Of a DNA stretch of 64,000 bases, positions 12,240 through 25,522 are shown one piece after another. Location of the stretch: NCBI RefSeq assembly GCF_918797505.1, contig NC_092793.1, forward strand, positions 42,334,243 to 42,398,242. The letters run 5' to 3'. Under the pieces are notes generated by a model. That model worked only from the letters and a program-made list of their open reading frames with translations, ran no database searches and had not been told where the DNA came from. Numbering within the stretch: the stretch's first letter is position 1; each line of letters begins with the position of its first letter. The translations under genes were made by a program, and so were the position numbers. Origin of the DNA: Bemisia tabaci. Lineage: Eukaryota; Arthropoda; Insecta; Hemiptera; Aleyrodidae.

Positions 12240-12402
12240 CATCCATTGTTCACTTAAGTCAACGTCCCCAATCCATTTTCCAATGCTGGGCCGTGCTATC
12301 GAATCGTTTCGGAATGGTTCTACACAAGCCGTTACTGAAGATTGCCGAATATCCCAGAGTCGCACTGAACCATCTTCACTTGCTGACGCAACTGAAGAGC
12401 CT
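12240..12402 (-). CDS. THOC6: THOC6 exon with central WD repeat and KWIG motif
   Basis: This 163-nt exon runs from acceptor AG (12403-12404) to donor GTGAGT (12239 downward). It reads GSSVASASEDGSVRLWDIR, then RPSIGKWIG and EQWM. SASEDGSVRLWD is a canonical WD repeat end, and RP..GKWIG is a THOC6 signature that in relatives precedes (D)WMVCGGGP. The single starting base A completes the codon begun by TT at the end of exon 20856-21046. The exon ends on a codon boundary, matching the phase-0 start of 8648-8887. Intron sizes are about 8.4 kb upstream and 3.4 kb downstream, both full of inverted repeats. Confidence 0.87.
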
Positions 12403-14161
12403 CTAAACATAAAAAGGAAAAAATGGTCTAGTGGTAAAAAAACTCATCTGCCTCTAGCAAAATCTCTCTCATCTATATTATACAGCTACAAGTAAAATCT
12501 TGGAAGCACTATTTCTGACGAACTACCGGACCGATAAGGATGATCCTTACATGTACGTCATCTGTAATAGCTGTGGATGTGCAAGTAAGTATGAAACCCC
12601 GAACTTCTAATGTTTCAGAGCTCATGGAACTTATGTCCAATGTTAATAGCGCGAGAGATATGTCGTTCCCGCTAGAAACGGCGAGGTGTGGGATTCTACC
12701 TGAGTGACTCGAATAAACAATGGAACAATGCTACCCCTCGTGTCGGGCTCCTCATTTCGAGAGTTGAGGAACGGCGAACCCTGAAATGGGGATACCCCAT
12801 GGTTAAGGTCCAAAGTATGAGGTTTTTACTCAGATTTTCCCCATTCTTGCATCTTGCGGCTTCGATTGTGGCATTAGTCAATACTTGATTGCCGAATATC
12901 TATTAACATTAAAATCAGATAAACAGCAGATACAAAGTGATAAGGCAGTGCGACGCAGCGCCTGCGCTGCGTCGCGCTGGACCAAATATTATTAACTCTC
13001 AACGATCGTAATCCTTTTTTTTCTTATTATTCATGAAACATTTAAAAATAACATCATCATCATCATCATTAATATAAACTTCGAAGGATTCAGACTTTCA
13101 GCGATTCTACCTTTTTCTATTTCACTCGAGAGGCTGCTAGATTGTGCGATAAATGTGAATATTCCACATGGATTTGAATTGGGAAAAGTGCTTAAAAAGC
13201 AACTTATCTGGCAACAACAGAGTCCGGGAGGGACGAGAGACTGCCTTCCTGGGAAAACCCATAATTTAGCCGGAAATGTCATTAAAACAATTGATTCCGT
13301 TTGAAGCATCAATTGTATACTAGGGGAAAGCTATTTTAAAATAATAATTGTAAATGGACAAAGGTGTTACAGAAAAGGAAAAAGGAAAGGGAAAGGAAAT
13401 GATTACCAATATGCAATCAGAGAGAATAAAACAAAAACATCGGAGAAATTTGTATGCGATGAAAATATGAGAAAAAAAACACAAGTGGGCTCATTGCGAT
13501 TCGGAACTCGAAATATACTATCGTTGAGCAATTTTTAGACCCCTACGCCACCGATAATCTTCTTAAGAGGTAAAGATGAACTTTTGCTACTTCAGCAAGT
13601 CAAATCGCGGAAGGAGAGCCATGGATTGTCTTTTTCCGCCACCCGATGGGATGGCGTTCCAGTCAAATGCGTTTTTGAAGAAATGATTGATTCCCATCAT
13701 CGCTTCATCTCCACACATCTATTCATGTGCAAATGATGGCACGCTCTGGCAACAAGGTTCTGTGACGAAATCATTTTTGCCTCCGGAGTCTCCAAAATGT
13801 ATACATCTTAGTGATCAAATGTCCAATCACCGAGAAAAATGGCTCGCTCCGCGAGCCGAATGTCACTCGCGTAGCGAGTGATCGGGGGTCCAGAGGGCGC
13901 AGCCCCTTGGCTGACGGACGCACAAAGCGCGTCCAGAACGGCTGGTAATAAATGAAAACTCCAGTAAGTGGACTGCATATACAAAAACGCACCAAGTCAC
14001 ATTTTCCAAAAAATTGAGTTAGGAGTAGTTTTCAGCTCAACTAACTCTTCACTTTTCCCTTTTCTCGAGTCCATCTACATGCGACTTTGTGCGTTTCTAT
14101 TAAACGCAGCCCAATTGAAACCCTTTTCCCTTCTTAAAGGAAAAGAAGAAAAGAAAGGTTA

Positions 14162-14780
14162 ATGGGCCTGTTGCAAACTTTTGCTAGAGCAAAACTAAGA
14201 GTTGTTTCTTATAGATAATGCCTCAAAAATCACGATGAGCGCATCGGCAAACTCTGAAGTGCACTCATAACTTCACAAACTGCGTAAGAAATTTGCGGTT
14301 TTTTGAGCTTCCCGCTTCAAAAACGATACTACGGCACAGGTGAACATTTTGTAAGAGGAGTCGTTCCATCGTCGGCAATAATCATCATAGCCGACGCCAA
14401 TCCGCCAAAACACGTTTGATGGGACGAGATAACACCTGAACTGGATTAGACCAGATAACAATCGGTGTGTTAACGTTCATATTTTCCACGCCCGAATTGA
14501 TTGACCTTGAACTCTCCTTGAATTACGCGCGGAACTGCGTGCAAGCATCGGCCATGATGAATATCGCCGACGATGGAGCGACTCCTCTAACAAAATGTTC
14601 ACCTATGCCGTAGTATCGTTTTTGAAGCGGGAAGCTTAAAAAAACGCAAATTTCTTACGCAGATTGTGAAGTTATGAGTGCATTTCAGACTTTGCCGATG
14701 CGCTCATCGTGATTTTTGAGGCATTATCTATAAGAAACAACTCTTATTTTTGCTCTAGCAAAAGTTTGCAACAGGCCCAT
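14162..14780. mobile_element. MITE-like element with approximately 220-bp inverted arms
   Basis: The ends ATGGGCCTGTTGCAAACTTT (left) and its complement (right) are inverted. Similarity continues for about 220 bp on each side (about 14162-14385 and 14557-14780) with few mismatches. The middle of about 170 bp contains short CCGACGATGG-type inverted blocks. It encodes nothing. Target duplication is not clear. Confidence 0.75.
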
Positions 14781-15406
14781 TTCAAGGTACGGATGTGAAA
14801 AAATGTCAAAAAATACATTTTTGGAAAGTTCAGTGCACATTTTCTGTCAAAATATTGAAATGCATGAGGACTGGATTCGCTGAAAAATATGTGCCAGATT
14901 CCAAATCTTAGCCATATATTGCATGGCATAAGAGCTTTTTTGCATACCGATGGCTGAAGTCGAAAATCAAGTACCTCGCTCATGGTGTTTTAAGATTTCC
15001 GCATCTAATTTAATAGTTCGAAGGAAAAGGAACCAATTTTATCACTTTAAATTTTCACAGAATATTCTTTGAGCAAAAGCGAAATCACAGTCGTTTTCAA
15101 AACATTTAGTACGTTGATTAGTATTCCACTTAAAAAAAAATATAAGGAGAAGTATACGAAGTCGCAAATTGATTGGTACATGTTTTCCGAGTTTTAGCCG
15201 GCGTCATATTTAATGCGTTCTATTAATTACCCAAATTATGTACATCCAGCTATTCCTCATCATATACAAATCTGAGCGTTACGTTAAAAATTTTGAAATC
15301 GATGCAGCTCAAACACAAAATGGCGTATGAAAATGGAAGAACGTTTTTGCCTATACATATGCGTATAAGGCCCGCGAAGCGGGCCTGAGAGCGCGAAGCG
15401 CCCTAT

Positions 15407-17145
15407 ACTGCCGTGCTAAGGAAAAACGCCGTATGAACCATCAGATTCAAACTGAGATATTTACGTTCAAAGTCTACGGCATGCCTCTCTGCGAGGTTTG
15501 CGAATTTTAAGTCCTCCTTTTCTCCTATTGACAGCTTGATCCCTTGGCTGTTCATTAGCACTTACATCATTTGCAAGAGGATAATGACTAATAAATTTGA
15601 TAATTGGTGCTCCTGACATGGCTTTTCCTCGTATAAATAATTTAAGGTTTTGGCTTCTAGTGCCCTTACTGTGCCGATTTTGCCGTGTGTCCATCCTAGT
15701 GCCCAAGACGCATTTCCAACGCTGCCGGCTGCGGTGTAGGGATTTCACCAATTTCGTTTCTGTGAGCTTTATTTTTGCAAGAATCATTTTACCTACAACC
15801 AAGATCATTAACCGTCCGTGTTTTTAAGGTGTAGAGCTATTTTAAAAATTGAAAAAAATTGAAATAAAAATTAAAAAGGAAAGACAATACGAAAGTAACT
15901 GCAACTGAATCGGAAGCTTCATATTTTTCGGTTTTATTTGTATGTTTCTTATTGGAATGAGGGGCATGTTAAATTGAAAGTTGGCCTGAAATGAAGACAA
16001 AGAGTTCTGCGCGAAAAAAAATAATGTTAGTGGTTGGTAGTTTCCTGATTTTAGTAAAAAATAAAATCCTTCCTTTCTCTTTGCAACCTTTGTATCTCTC
16101 CCATTTTTTCACTTTCTATCTTGAGGAGACTATTCCACATTCACGAAATTATTTTTTTCATTACGAGGCTAGCTTTTCAAATTACTTGATTTACTTACGT
16201 ATGAAATTTAAACTTCAAAAATATAAAAGGAAAATTTAACCTAAGAACTCGTTTAAAAAAGCATTTATACAATTTTCCGCTGACAATGTAGAGAAAGATC
16301 GTCGAATAAAACTGAAGGTTTAAAAATGCCGAGAATTTACGCTTTAGCGGACAATATGATGCCCTTTTTAGGATCGAGTAAGATAAGCAGAGGAACCAAC
16401 CCAACTAAAAAAATTCAGAACTTAACTAAAACAACGTAGCTCGTTTGTATCGACATTTGAATTCTCCCTTTCTCATTTTGCTTGAACATAAATAAAGAAG
16501 GAAAACAAAATTGAGGAATTGACCATAAAAGAAAAAAAAATAAAAAATAATTGTTCAAGGTACTATTAATCGTCTTCAAACTAATATACTGTAAAAATTT
16601 CACGGCAAAATCTTAGTTTCTAATTCTTAAAAGAATAAGGTAGAACTTGCACCCGGAAACATTTTGAAAGAAAATTATAACGTAAGGAGAATGCGTATCT
16701 ATCCGGAAACGAATCACATGCTACCAGCAGATGACAAACAGCATACGTGATCACAATTACTCAGAGCATGCATAACTGGAACCCTGAAATCGGATAAAAG
16801 GGTTGGTGGGAGGGGTAATCAACGGCCCAACATCGCCGTGAGTCTGGGCATTGGCGAGGGCTGCACGGGGCGAGTGCCGCATGTCCGCAAAGCATGGGAA
16901 AAAACGCCGTGAGTGCCACCCGCATCCTAAGTTTCCTGGACATACGGCAATCTATCGTTGTAACCTTGCCTCTATGCGGGATATACGGCAGGTACCCCCT
17001 CTATATCTCTGAAACCAATGAAGAAACGCCTTTGCTGACTTCACTATTGAACAGAGCATGCTTCACTTAGTCTAATTTCATGTCTGACTAAAAAAAAAAA
17101 AAAAAAAAAATTGGTTCATACGGCGTTCTTTCTTAGCACGGCAGT
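15407..17145. mobile_element. TIR element, 1.7 kb, no transposase
   Basis: ACTGCCGTGCTAAG starting at 15407, continuing to GCCGTATGAACCA, is inverted at 17112-17145 with about two mismatches over 34 bp. The interior has only short frames with no transposase motif, so this looks non-autonomous or decayed. Just outside the left end lie two small hairpins (GGCCCGCGAAGCGGGCC at about 15369). A poly(A) run sits inside the right end. Superfamily unknown. Confidence 0.6.
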
Positions 17146-18585
17146 AGTTGGCTTAGTCCTTAAGAACTATTTTTGACAATTTACACTGTTGCCATTATCA
17201 CTTAAGTACAGCAAAAAAATACACTAATTTTCCTCCAGGCTCGAGTAAATTTGGTGACATTGTATATTGTCAAAAATAGTTCTAAGGTGCTAAAAGCATC
17301 TATTGTATATTATTTTATCATCGTAAGCCGGAACATAGTGGGGAGAGTCTACTGATAAGTCTCGTTAGTCATAACACAAAGTATGAGCAAATTAAAACCA
17401 ATGCAGAATAACAAAAAATACAGGTATGGGTGATTTCACAATAACAGGAATAGTTAAAATGTGAAAACCTTAGAAATAAAAGTGCACCAATTTTAACAGG
17501 ATTTCACTACCTCATTTTAAAGGTATTAAACTTCCTTTTTCCAGCTTTGGCACGCTCTATTTTGATTCAGAGCAAAGTTAAAGTGATTGATAAACAAGCC
17601 ATTGAATCAGGTATCAGCGCTTCCCGCGGGACTGCTGGAGGTCCACGCAAACATGGCGGCACTGCCAAATTGTGTCGGTTACGTAACAGACACAGCGTAA
17701 ACCGACACTCAAAAATTGCGATTAAAGATGATACAAAAGATGAAACTTGGCAATTCTTGAGTTATGAGGTGGAATTAATGCTGCCTCAAAAGTTTTCTAA
17801 ACTTTGGAGACTTCCTTTTAGTTTATTACTATTAAATTGAGGTTTTTGCGTAGTGAGGAATTAGTGCTACACACGTAAAAATCACTGGTTTTCATTATAA
17901 TTAAAGTTTTCATTGTAAAAAAAACTGACTTATCAGTAATGGTTTTGTCAAGAAGACTCCAGCGAACAATTTGATGGCAGTTTTGAAACTCCTGACTCCA
18001 TCTGGCGAGATAAACACTGTACTTAATACAACTGTAAAAATTTGTTGCCAAATGTGGCAACACCTCTTTCTTATGACTTTTCTCGCTCAATAATAAACAT
18101 TATAGTTCAAACTGGCAATTTTCTTGAACACTAGAGTCTCTTTTCAGCAAATATTGCCAAAGAGTTCATGATCAGTACTGATTTGTTACCGCAAATTGCT
18201 CTTTTGCTTCAAAATCGGGGTGGCGACGCGTAACCGACCGGACATTTTCGGCCTTTAAAGTCTCATATTATTAAAATAGATAATAATTCATCGTATTTTT
18301 TAGCATGGATAGGTTCAGGGACATCATTCCTATTGATTAATTAATTTGGTTTTCAACCGTTTTGCCCTATGTCGTTCATAACCCACGGCGACACGACTAT
18401 TCCTATTATCGTGAAATCACCCGTATCATTTAGGCACATTTTTAAGTGATTTCGGCGGTCCAAGATTGAGTCCCCTAAGGCATTCTCTGCGCGTTAGGGG
18501 TGTCCTATCCTGACTTGTATCCCTTGAAATGATATTAAAAGTATTTTAAATTGCATTTTGATTAATTCTACGCGTTTGCCGGGCC

Positions 18586-18760
18586 TAAAACAGAGTCCTG
18601 GCAATTTCTCGAAAAAATCGAAAATTTGGCAACAAAGATGGCGTCGGTACGGGCTCAGGACATCATTCAAAAATTCTGAAAAAAACTGAGCGTTATTTTC
18701 AAGCCAAAACACAACTTTTTAGCACTAGCCATCTTGGAATTTCGAAAAAAGTTACAAAAC
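18586..18760 (+). repeat. Dispersed repeat, copy B
   Basis: Second copy of the repeat at 2409-2584, same orientation, with scattered substitutions. Unknown family. Confidence 0.75.
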
Positions 18761-18922
18761 GGTCCACCCTAGGGCCCTACCCATTAGAGGACGGAGGCAG
18801 TTGTGTGCAGTTGAAAATGAGACAACTTCCAGAGCTGCTGGAGACTTGCAGTTAAAGAGGACAAGTTCCTCTTCAACTTGGGAGGTTACAGAAAACTCAA
18901 TTAAGTTCGACGTAAGTTTTAT

Positions 18923-20480
18923 AAAGGACGACGGTTCAACCTTATGGGAAAATTGGGCCCGGTTAAATCGACTGATTTGTTGATATATTGTGGGTCTTAA
19001 CCTACTGATCTAAAATGTCAATGGGCGTTACTTCTTATCTCAAAGTTTTACCCCCCATTTTTGGGATCAAAGTTCACAATTCAACGTATGATTGGTAGTT
19101 ATGACACCTGGGTTCATTCGTTGCATATGAGATTCTCTACTTTTTTGTTGAGTCTATTCTATCCTCTGAATAGACTAGAGACCATGCAGATTAAAAAACT
19201 GAACCATATTGATATATTCGGGAAGGGAGGGAGGGGAGGTTGTTGACGCCATCAATTTCAGCATCAGCGAGTCGCGTTAAACCAATTCCTTCGCCATATT
19301 GTGGAGATTTTTTTATGTGAATGATTCCGACTGCATCTTGGAAGGTCCGATACGCCGAAAGAGACTCATCTCCGAAGAGACCGATACGCATCTCAGAATA
19401 TATCCCCTGGGAGTGGGGGGGAGCGCGCGACCGACCTCCAGCAGTGAGACTGGCTTGCATGAATCGCATCAAACCGATGCTTAGGCCATGATTTTGGAGA
19501 CTTTTTTATGGCGATGAGGCTGACTGCATCTCGGAAAGTCCACTGGGATGCAGCAGAATATGTTGCAAGGGAAAGGAGGCCTTTCACTCCGCTCGCTCTG
19601 TCGCAATATAGTATCTTTCAGCATAGGTCGGTGTGGCACTCACATTAGTATAGTGGCATTTTTTACCGAGACTAGTACGATTAAAACTCTATGCCATTTA
19701 ACACCTTCGATTTCAGCATTTACTCGTTCTTTTCAGAAGTTTGGCAAGGGGAGGGGTTAGTTCCTTTCCCCTTAATTTTTCGGAGTAAAAGAAAATCACA
19801 GCAAGCTCGACTCACTTAATCCGGTGAGAGCTTCCAGGATTTGAAAAGACTGTCAGTAGGAAGCATCTCGGTCGACCTTTCAAAACGCAGTCAGCCTCAT
19901 CGCCATAAAAAAGTCTTCAAAAACATGGCGTAAGCATCGGTTTGATGCGATTCATGCAAGCCAGTTTCACTGCTTGAGGTTGGTCACGCCCCCCCCCCCC
20001 CCCCCCCGGGGGGTATATTCTGAGATGCATATCAGTCCCGGTCGACCTTTCAAGATGCAGTCGGAATCATTCGCATAAAAAGATCTCCAAAACATGGCAA
20101 AGGAATCGGTTTAACGCAACTCGCTGATGCTGAAATTGGTGGCGTCAACAACCTCCCCCTCCCTCCCTTCCCGAATATGTCAATATGGCTCAGTTTTTTA
20201 ATACGCATAGTCTCTAGCCTATTCAGAGGATAGAATAGACTCAACAAAACAGTAGAGAATCTCAAATGCAATGAATGAACCCGGGTGTCATAACTACCAA
20301 TCATACGCTGAATTGTAAGCTTTGATCCTAAAATGGGGGGGGGGGGGGGTGTAAAACTTTGAGATAGGAAGTAACGCCCATTGACACTTTTGATCAGTAG
20401 GTTAAGACCAACAGCATATCAAGAAATCAGTCGATTTAACCGGGCCCGATTTTCCCTTTAAGGTTGGACCGTCGCCCTTT
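18923..20480. repeat. Foldback element, 1.56 kb
   Basis: Left arm about 18923-19560, right arm about 19860-20480. The arms start AAAGGACGACGGTTCAACC and carry a shared block around GAAGGGAGGGAGGGGAGGTT. Arm identity is high but includes indels in C/G tracts (for example at 19989-20007 and 20334-20350). The loop of about 300 bp has no coding content. It lies within a THOC6 intron. Confidence 0.8.
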
Positions 20481-20855
20481 GATCCTCTCGCAGAGACATC
20501 ATTTTTTATCAAGAATTAGTCTAGTTTTACGACAGTTGAACTATTTTCAAGCTGTGAAGTAAATTAATGAAGAGTGAGATCAAAAAAAAAAAAAAAAAAA
20601 AAAAAAAAAACAAGTTTTGCATTATTGCCAAGTTTGACATTATTTATGATGAGACCTCTTTAATTACTTTAAAAAAAAGGGTAGCGAATCAATCATAAAA
20701 ATGATGCTCGGATGCATAAAAAGACAGCTGAAGTTGAAGTAAATTCACTGGATATCATAAAGATTCAAAATGTTCTCCTTAAATTCTCATTTCCAGTGAT
20801 CAAGTATTAAAAGACTTCAGATAATATGAAGTCACACTGAAATTGATGAACTTAC

Positions 20856-21046
20856 AATATACTGATACCATGAATATAACTCAGGTGTCCTTCAAACGTT
20901 CGGACAAGTTTTCCATCTTCAAGATTGAACATATACAATTTGTTGTCACCACAACCGGCTAATAGGGTAGAAAAATTCCCATTCTCAGTTGCATCTTCTT
21001 TCAGTAGCATCACTGAGTTAACATCAGCTCTGTGGAGCACATCCCT
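20856..21046 (-). CDS. THOC6: THOC6 exon with WD repeat (AGCGDNKLYMFNLEDGK)
   Basis: This 191-nt exon has acceptor TTTCAG (AG at 21047-21048) and donor GTAAGT (20855 downward). It encodes DVLHRADVNSVMLL, TLLAGCGDNKLYMFNLEDGK and VRTFEGHLSYIHGISI. The order (E/D)VNS/INALLL, AGGDC/AGCGDN, LETG/LEDG, and R.GH.DYIH matches the second to third blades of THOC6. Starting G plus GG from exon 25886-26101 forms a glycine codon. The ending TT pairs with A from 12240-12402. Phases and splice motifs agree throughout, so I am confident it is one gene. Confidence 0.87.
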
Positions 21047-21360
21047 GAAATTAATACATAGACAACTGTATGAATATTTGATACTTTACTACGAACAATA
21101 CCTATGTTTGCGAATGCAATTAATGTATCTCGTTCTAGAGCGGCTTATCTTTACTTTGAGTTCAATATATTTTCCCGTGCAATTGATTGTCTGCATTTAG
21201 AGATGACAAAATTCTCAAATGGAAAACATTTTATCATAATTCATTGAAAATACTATTACATCGCCTATGTATTTTGATAAAAATGATTCATTGTCAAAAT
21301 AGCTTTAAACTGATTAATGATAGATGACACCATGAGTGTCATTTATTGATGAATCAGAGA

Positions 21361-22246
21361 TCAAAGTATGAAGGAGAGGTATCGATAAGGGCCTCCTCCC
21401 CCCCCCCCCCCCCGAATCTGGAAATCGATGCGTATTTTCTAAGATGACTCAATTTAGTTTGCAGAAATAACATGATTTGGTCCATAGGCCACTGGATACG
21501 TGTTCAACGGTTGCCGAAACATACGTCTGCAGGCGCATTTTAGCGAAAACTGCGTGTTTCCCTATCGCTCGGAAGCTTTTTTGACACCGAGCACATCGTC
21601 TAACTAAAGCAAGTTTTCAATGTGTTATTTAAGAAGCTTTGGGACACATTTTAACCCTGGTTTGGTTTTAGTTAGATGATGTGCTTATGGTTAAAAAAAA
21701 GTTTTTCATACCTTGACTTTTAAGGGACATCCGCATAAATCTTAGGGAAACACGTCGTTAGGGTTTTTTATAGCCACAATTGAAAAAAATCTCCTTGTAA
21801 AAGTCTAAGAAGGCTTGAAAACTGCCTTCGATGATCTACGTAGCGTGCACACAGTTGGAGAGACATGTTTCCGTAAGATATTTGCGGATGCCCCTTCAAA
21901 GTCAACTTTTGAAAAAGTTGTTTTTTGACTATAAGCACATCATCTAACTAAAAGCAAACCAGGGTTAAAATGTGTCCTAAGGCTTCCTTAATAACATATC
22001 GAAAGCTCGTTTTAGTTAGACGATGTGCTCGGTGAGAAAAAAGCCTCGGAGAGATAGAAAAGCACGCATTCTTAGCTAAAATGCACCTGCAGACGTTTGT
22101 TCAGGCAACCGTTTAACACGTATCTAGTGGCCTATGGACCAAATCATGTTATATCCGTAAACTAAATTGAGTCAATTTAGAAAATCCACATAAATTTCCA
22201 GATTCTAGAGGGGTCCAAAAAGGCCTTTATCGATATCCATCCTTTG
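21361..22246. repeat. Foldback element, 0.9 kb
   Basis: Arms about 21361-21735 and 21890-22246 are inverted. They begin TCAAAG..TATCGATAAGGGCC and share CATGATTTGGTCCATAGGCC and CGAGCACATCGTCTAACTAA (each with its complement on the other arm). Each arm also contains an internal inverted pair around the GATGTGCT/AGCACATC blocks, so the folded form would be branched. Non-coding. Confidence 0.78.
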
Positions 22247-23541
22247 ACGCTGCTAGAGCAGTAATTTTATCTGGCAAGAGTGATCGTCTAAATGCAAAAC
22301 CCACTATTACTGGAATTCGCAGAAAGCCTACTCTAAAGTACCCTGACAAAAGTAGAAGAAATATGGACATTACATGTACCGATCAGCTACGAGAAATAGA
22401 TGTTTAGACGTGCAGAAGTCAGAAAGCGACAAGCCCACAGTTTACGCACGAAACATGACAGGCGAAAAATAGCCATGGTAGAGGACGAAAGTAAAAGAGG
22501 AGAACGTATGATCACGATGCCAAAGTGAAAGGAAGGAGTGACCGGCTGTCGCGGTCCAGCGTGTGCGGACTAGCAGTAGAGGAAAAAATCCGGGGGTAAA
22601 GTCCAGTGCCTTTGCGGGCAAAAGCGCAGCCGATCCAGATCAATTCGATCGGAAGCCCCGTGTGCATCTTTCGAGGAGGGCAATCGAGATCGGGTTTTAA
22701 TTCCCTCCTATCTTACGAGAGGATGGCAATGCGGCCAGAAATTATATCCCATCTCGGGAACTAGCCAGTTGGCCCGCGCTATTGCCTTCCGTTCTTTGAA
22801 CGAAAAAAATAATCGTCCCATTCGCCTCTGAGTTCGGGATTCGGGATCCGAAATTCTTTTACCTGCTCAGGCCTCTTGATCGAGTATCACGATCGAAAAG
22901 CGACGCTTGGTCGTTCGCGAACTCGGAGGGCGATCAAATTAATTTCAATTCCCTCTCGACCCTTGCCCACTAAGGACGGATCTTAGAAACTTCGCTTCAC
23001 CGCAAGGAGATATTAAATCAGTAACCACGCACCACATTATTCACGCAACTAGGGGAATTTCTTTGGTAAATTAGTGCGCTTAAGAGAAAGTCCTGACAGT
23101 AGGAAGTATGCAATAATACCAGTAAGTACATAAAGCGTAACAGCGTATGTACTTGAGTGTTCACATACAAAAAACAGATACGAACACTGAGAAGAGACAT
23201 TGAACAAGATAGCAGAACTGGATTATGTCACTGTAGCCTCTAGTTTATTTTTAAACTAGTTCTTTGAAGAACTATTAGACACACCTCAGTTAAGTGACCT
23301 TGCCCACTTGTTTTGGGCCAGAGGAACCTTGAACTGCATGAGATCGTGTCTGTAAAGATGGAGGGGTCAAAAGGCTGTGATCCTAAGTAAAAGGTGAACT
23401 TTTAACTCTTGCATGAATTCAAGACCACATACTGTAAGTCAAGAAACATAGAGCACAATAGAGTCGCGATGTACTGGAGCGTCGATGAAGTCAATCCATT
23501 AACGGGCCTTTCCGAGCCGCTTGTGCTCCGAAAAGTGTGAA

Positions 23542-24155
23542 CCAAGTGTGAACCCAACGGCACTTATTATCAAGGTGGCTTATGGAGAAATCAAGGACTG
23601 CTTGTGCTTTTTCGAAATTTTTTAATGAATCAGCATTAATTTTTACAAATTTTGCTAAAAACAGGTAGTCAAAGCCATGGTGAATCCATTAATGTATCAT
23701 ACTCCTGAATAATATTCAAAAAGGAACGAAAATTAAGACTGAGACCAAGTGTGAACCGACCGGCCGGCATTTCTTATCACGGCGGCTTACGGGAAAAGCA
23801 ACGACTGCTTGTGTTTTTTCGACATTTTTTAATTCAATCGATATTAGTTTGTGCAAATTTTGCTATGAATAGATGGTCAAAGCCATAATGAATCCATTGA
23901 TGTATGTTATTCCTGGATTTTATTCATACAGGGATTCAATTTCTGACTTATACAAAGTGTGAACCAACCGGCATTTCTAACACGGTGGCTTATGGAGAAA
24001 TCAACAACTGCTTGTGTTTTTTCGACTTTTATTAATTCCATCTATATTATTTTTTGCAAATGCTATAATTAGATATTCGAAGCCATAATGAATCCATTAA
24101 TGTATGTTACTCCTGGATAATATTCATGTATGGACTCAATTTCAGACTTATTACC
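23542..24155 (+). repeat. Minisatellite, three units of about 205 bp
   Basis: Three diverged tandem units start near 23542, 23745 and 23952 with (C)AAGTGTGAACC. Each contains GGTGGCTTATGGAGAAATCA or close variants, GACTGCTTGTG, and AATGAATCCATTAATGTAT-like blocks. Unit spacing is about 203-207 bp. Non-coding, within a THOC6 intron. Confidence 0.8.
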
Positions 24156-24682
24156 GGCCTACTTAGCTGATTCAATGTGTGTGGACCTAGCGGACGAACG
24201 GAGCCGAGTCGGGAGTGGGGAGCGCCGAGCGCGAGTCTCTGCGTATGCGTCATCGCTTGTCGCCGCACACTAGTCTCCGGAGAACTGGAGAAAACAGCCT
24301 CCAAAAGTGACTTCATCGGCGATCCAGTACTTTGCGACTCTATTGTACTCTATGTCAAGAAACTACAAAACATTTGATTTGAGGCGAACATGAAAAGAGA
24401 ATGGGTAAAGAGAAAAGGTAAGGGTTTAATAATTAATGTAATGCGCGGGTAGTCAGAAAGTTTAGGTTTTATACAGCTCCCCGGTTTTCCAGTTCTTTTT
24501 TTCTTCCACAAGCTTCCAAAAACAGCAAGCACCATTCGATTTTGATGGCCCAAAAAAGATACTTTTCTCTGCACTTCTATCAAAAAGAAAAAAAAAAAAA
24601 AAAAAAAAAACCTAAGTTTTGACTTTCTACCCCGAAATAATTCCATAAAGAGTCTTGCATTTAGATGTCACTGAATTCTCTA

Positions 24683-25509
24683 TCATGGAGAAAATACAGA
24701 AGGTGGTGGCAAGGCAGCCATCTTGAAGATTGGCTGTGACGTAGAAAAGTACACGGACTGGTGTGCTGTTCAAAAAAAGTACATTTCAGGATGGAACCCG
24801 TATAAAGACCTGCATCACCACTAAATATAACATTGAAAGTCATAAAATTGAAGATTAGTTACCATGACTCTCTAATTTCTGCTTTTTTGACGTACAGAAC
24901 GTAATTTAACAGGGTTTTACCTTCCAAACGGGACAGGTTGAGATAAAAGGTGTTATTATACAGCCCTGTATAAACGATCAAATTCCGAACCAATTCCGAT
25001 CAAAGTGGACATGCTGATGACTGGTGGTCAACATCTACCATCAAATGACGGGCCGCACTTTTTTGTTCAAAGTAAGATCAGAACGGAGTGCCACCGTTCA
25101 TCATTTCCTGCCACAGGAAACATTTCTGCCAAGTTTTCATTTTAAAATGAAGCAAATTAATGAGTTTAAGACTGATGACTCCCGACACTTTCATCGGAAT
25201 TGGTTCGGGAATTTGATCGTCTATCGAGGCCTTACGAAATATATATTTTTAACTTACAAATTATTGTCAGTTACAGTTGAACATTGATAGAAAAACATAA
25301 TGAAACATAAAAAGTTAATAGTTACGAGTTTGTAGAGCCAAAATAAGTGGGAACCTCACAACCTTTCCCGTTCCTAGTTAAATTTCTAACAGGTCTGAGT
25401 TTTCCTGCGATACCATTGATCAATTAGAAGGACGGTTTCATTTTTAGCTGTGACGTAGAAAAGTACATTTCTCTGCTTGCCACCACCTTCTGTGTTTTCT
25501 CTATGATTC
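24683..25509. repeat. Inverted-repeat element
   Basis: The outer inverted pair around GAGAAAATACAGAAGGTGGT (24686) has its complement near 25481-25505. The inner pair around GATCAAATTCCGAACCAATT (24968) has its complement near 25195-25222. A CTGTGACGTAGAAAAGTAC block near 24732 recurs in direct orientation near 25449. No coding content. Confidence 0.6.
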
Positions 25510-25522
25510 CGTAAGAACTCAC

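Larger units (their letters stand above)
12403..20855. other. THOC6 intron (exons 20856-21046 to 12240-12402)
   Basis: An 8.4-kb intron. It contains a GC-rich hairpin near 12950-12980, a MITE (14162-14780), a TIR pair (15407-17145), dispersed repeat copy B (18586-18760) and a foldback (18923-20480). Between these (12403-14161, 14781-15406, 17146-18585, 20481-20855) I see only AT-rich sequence with short random frames and poly(A) near 20581-20610. Confidence 0.65.

Noticed and set aside
17547..17840. Small basic protein gene
   Set aside because: No recognisable domain, no splice context and typical random-frame composition.
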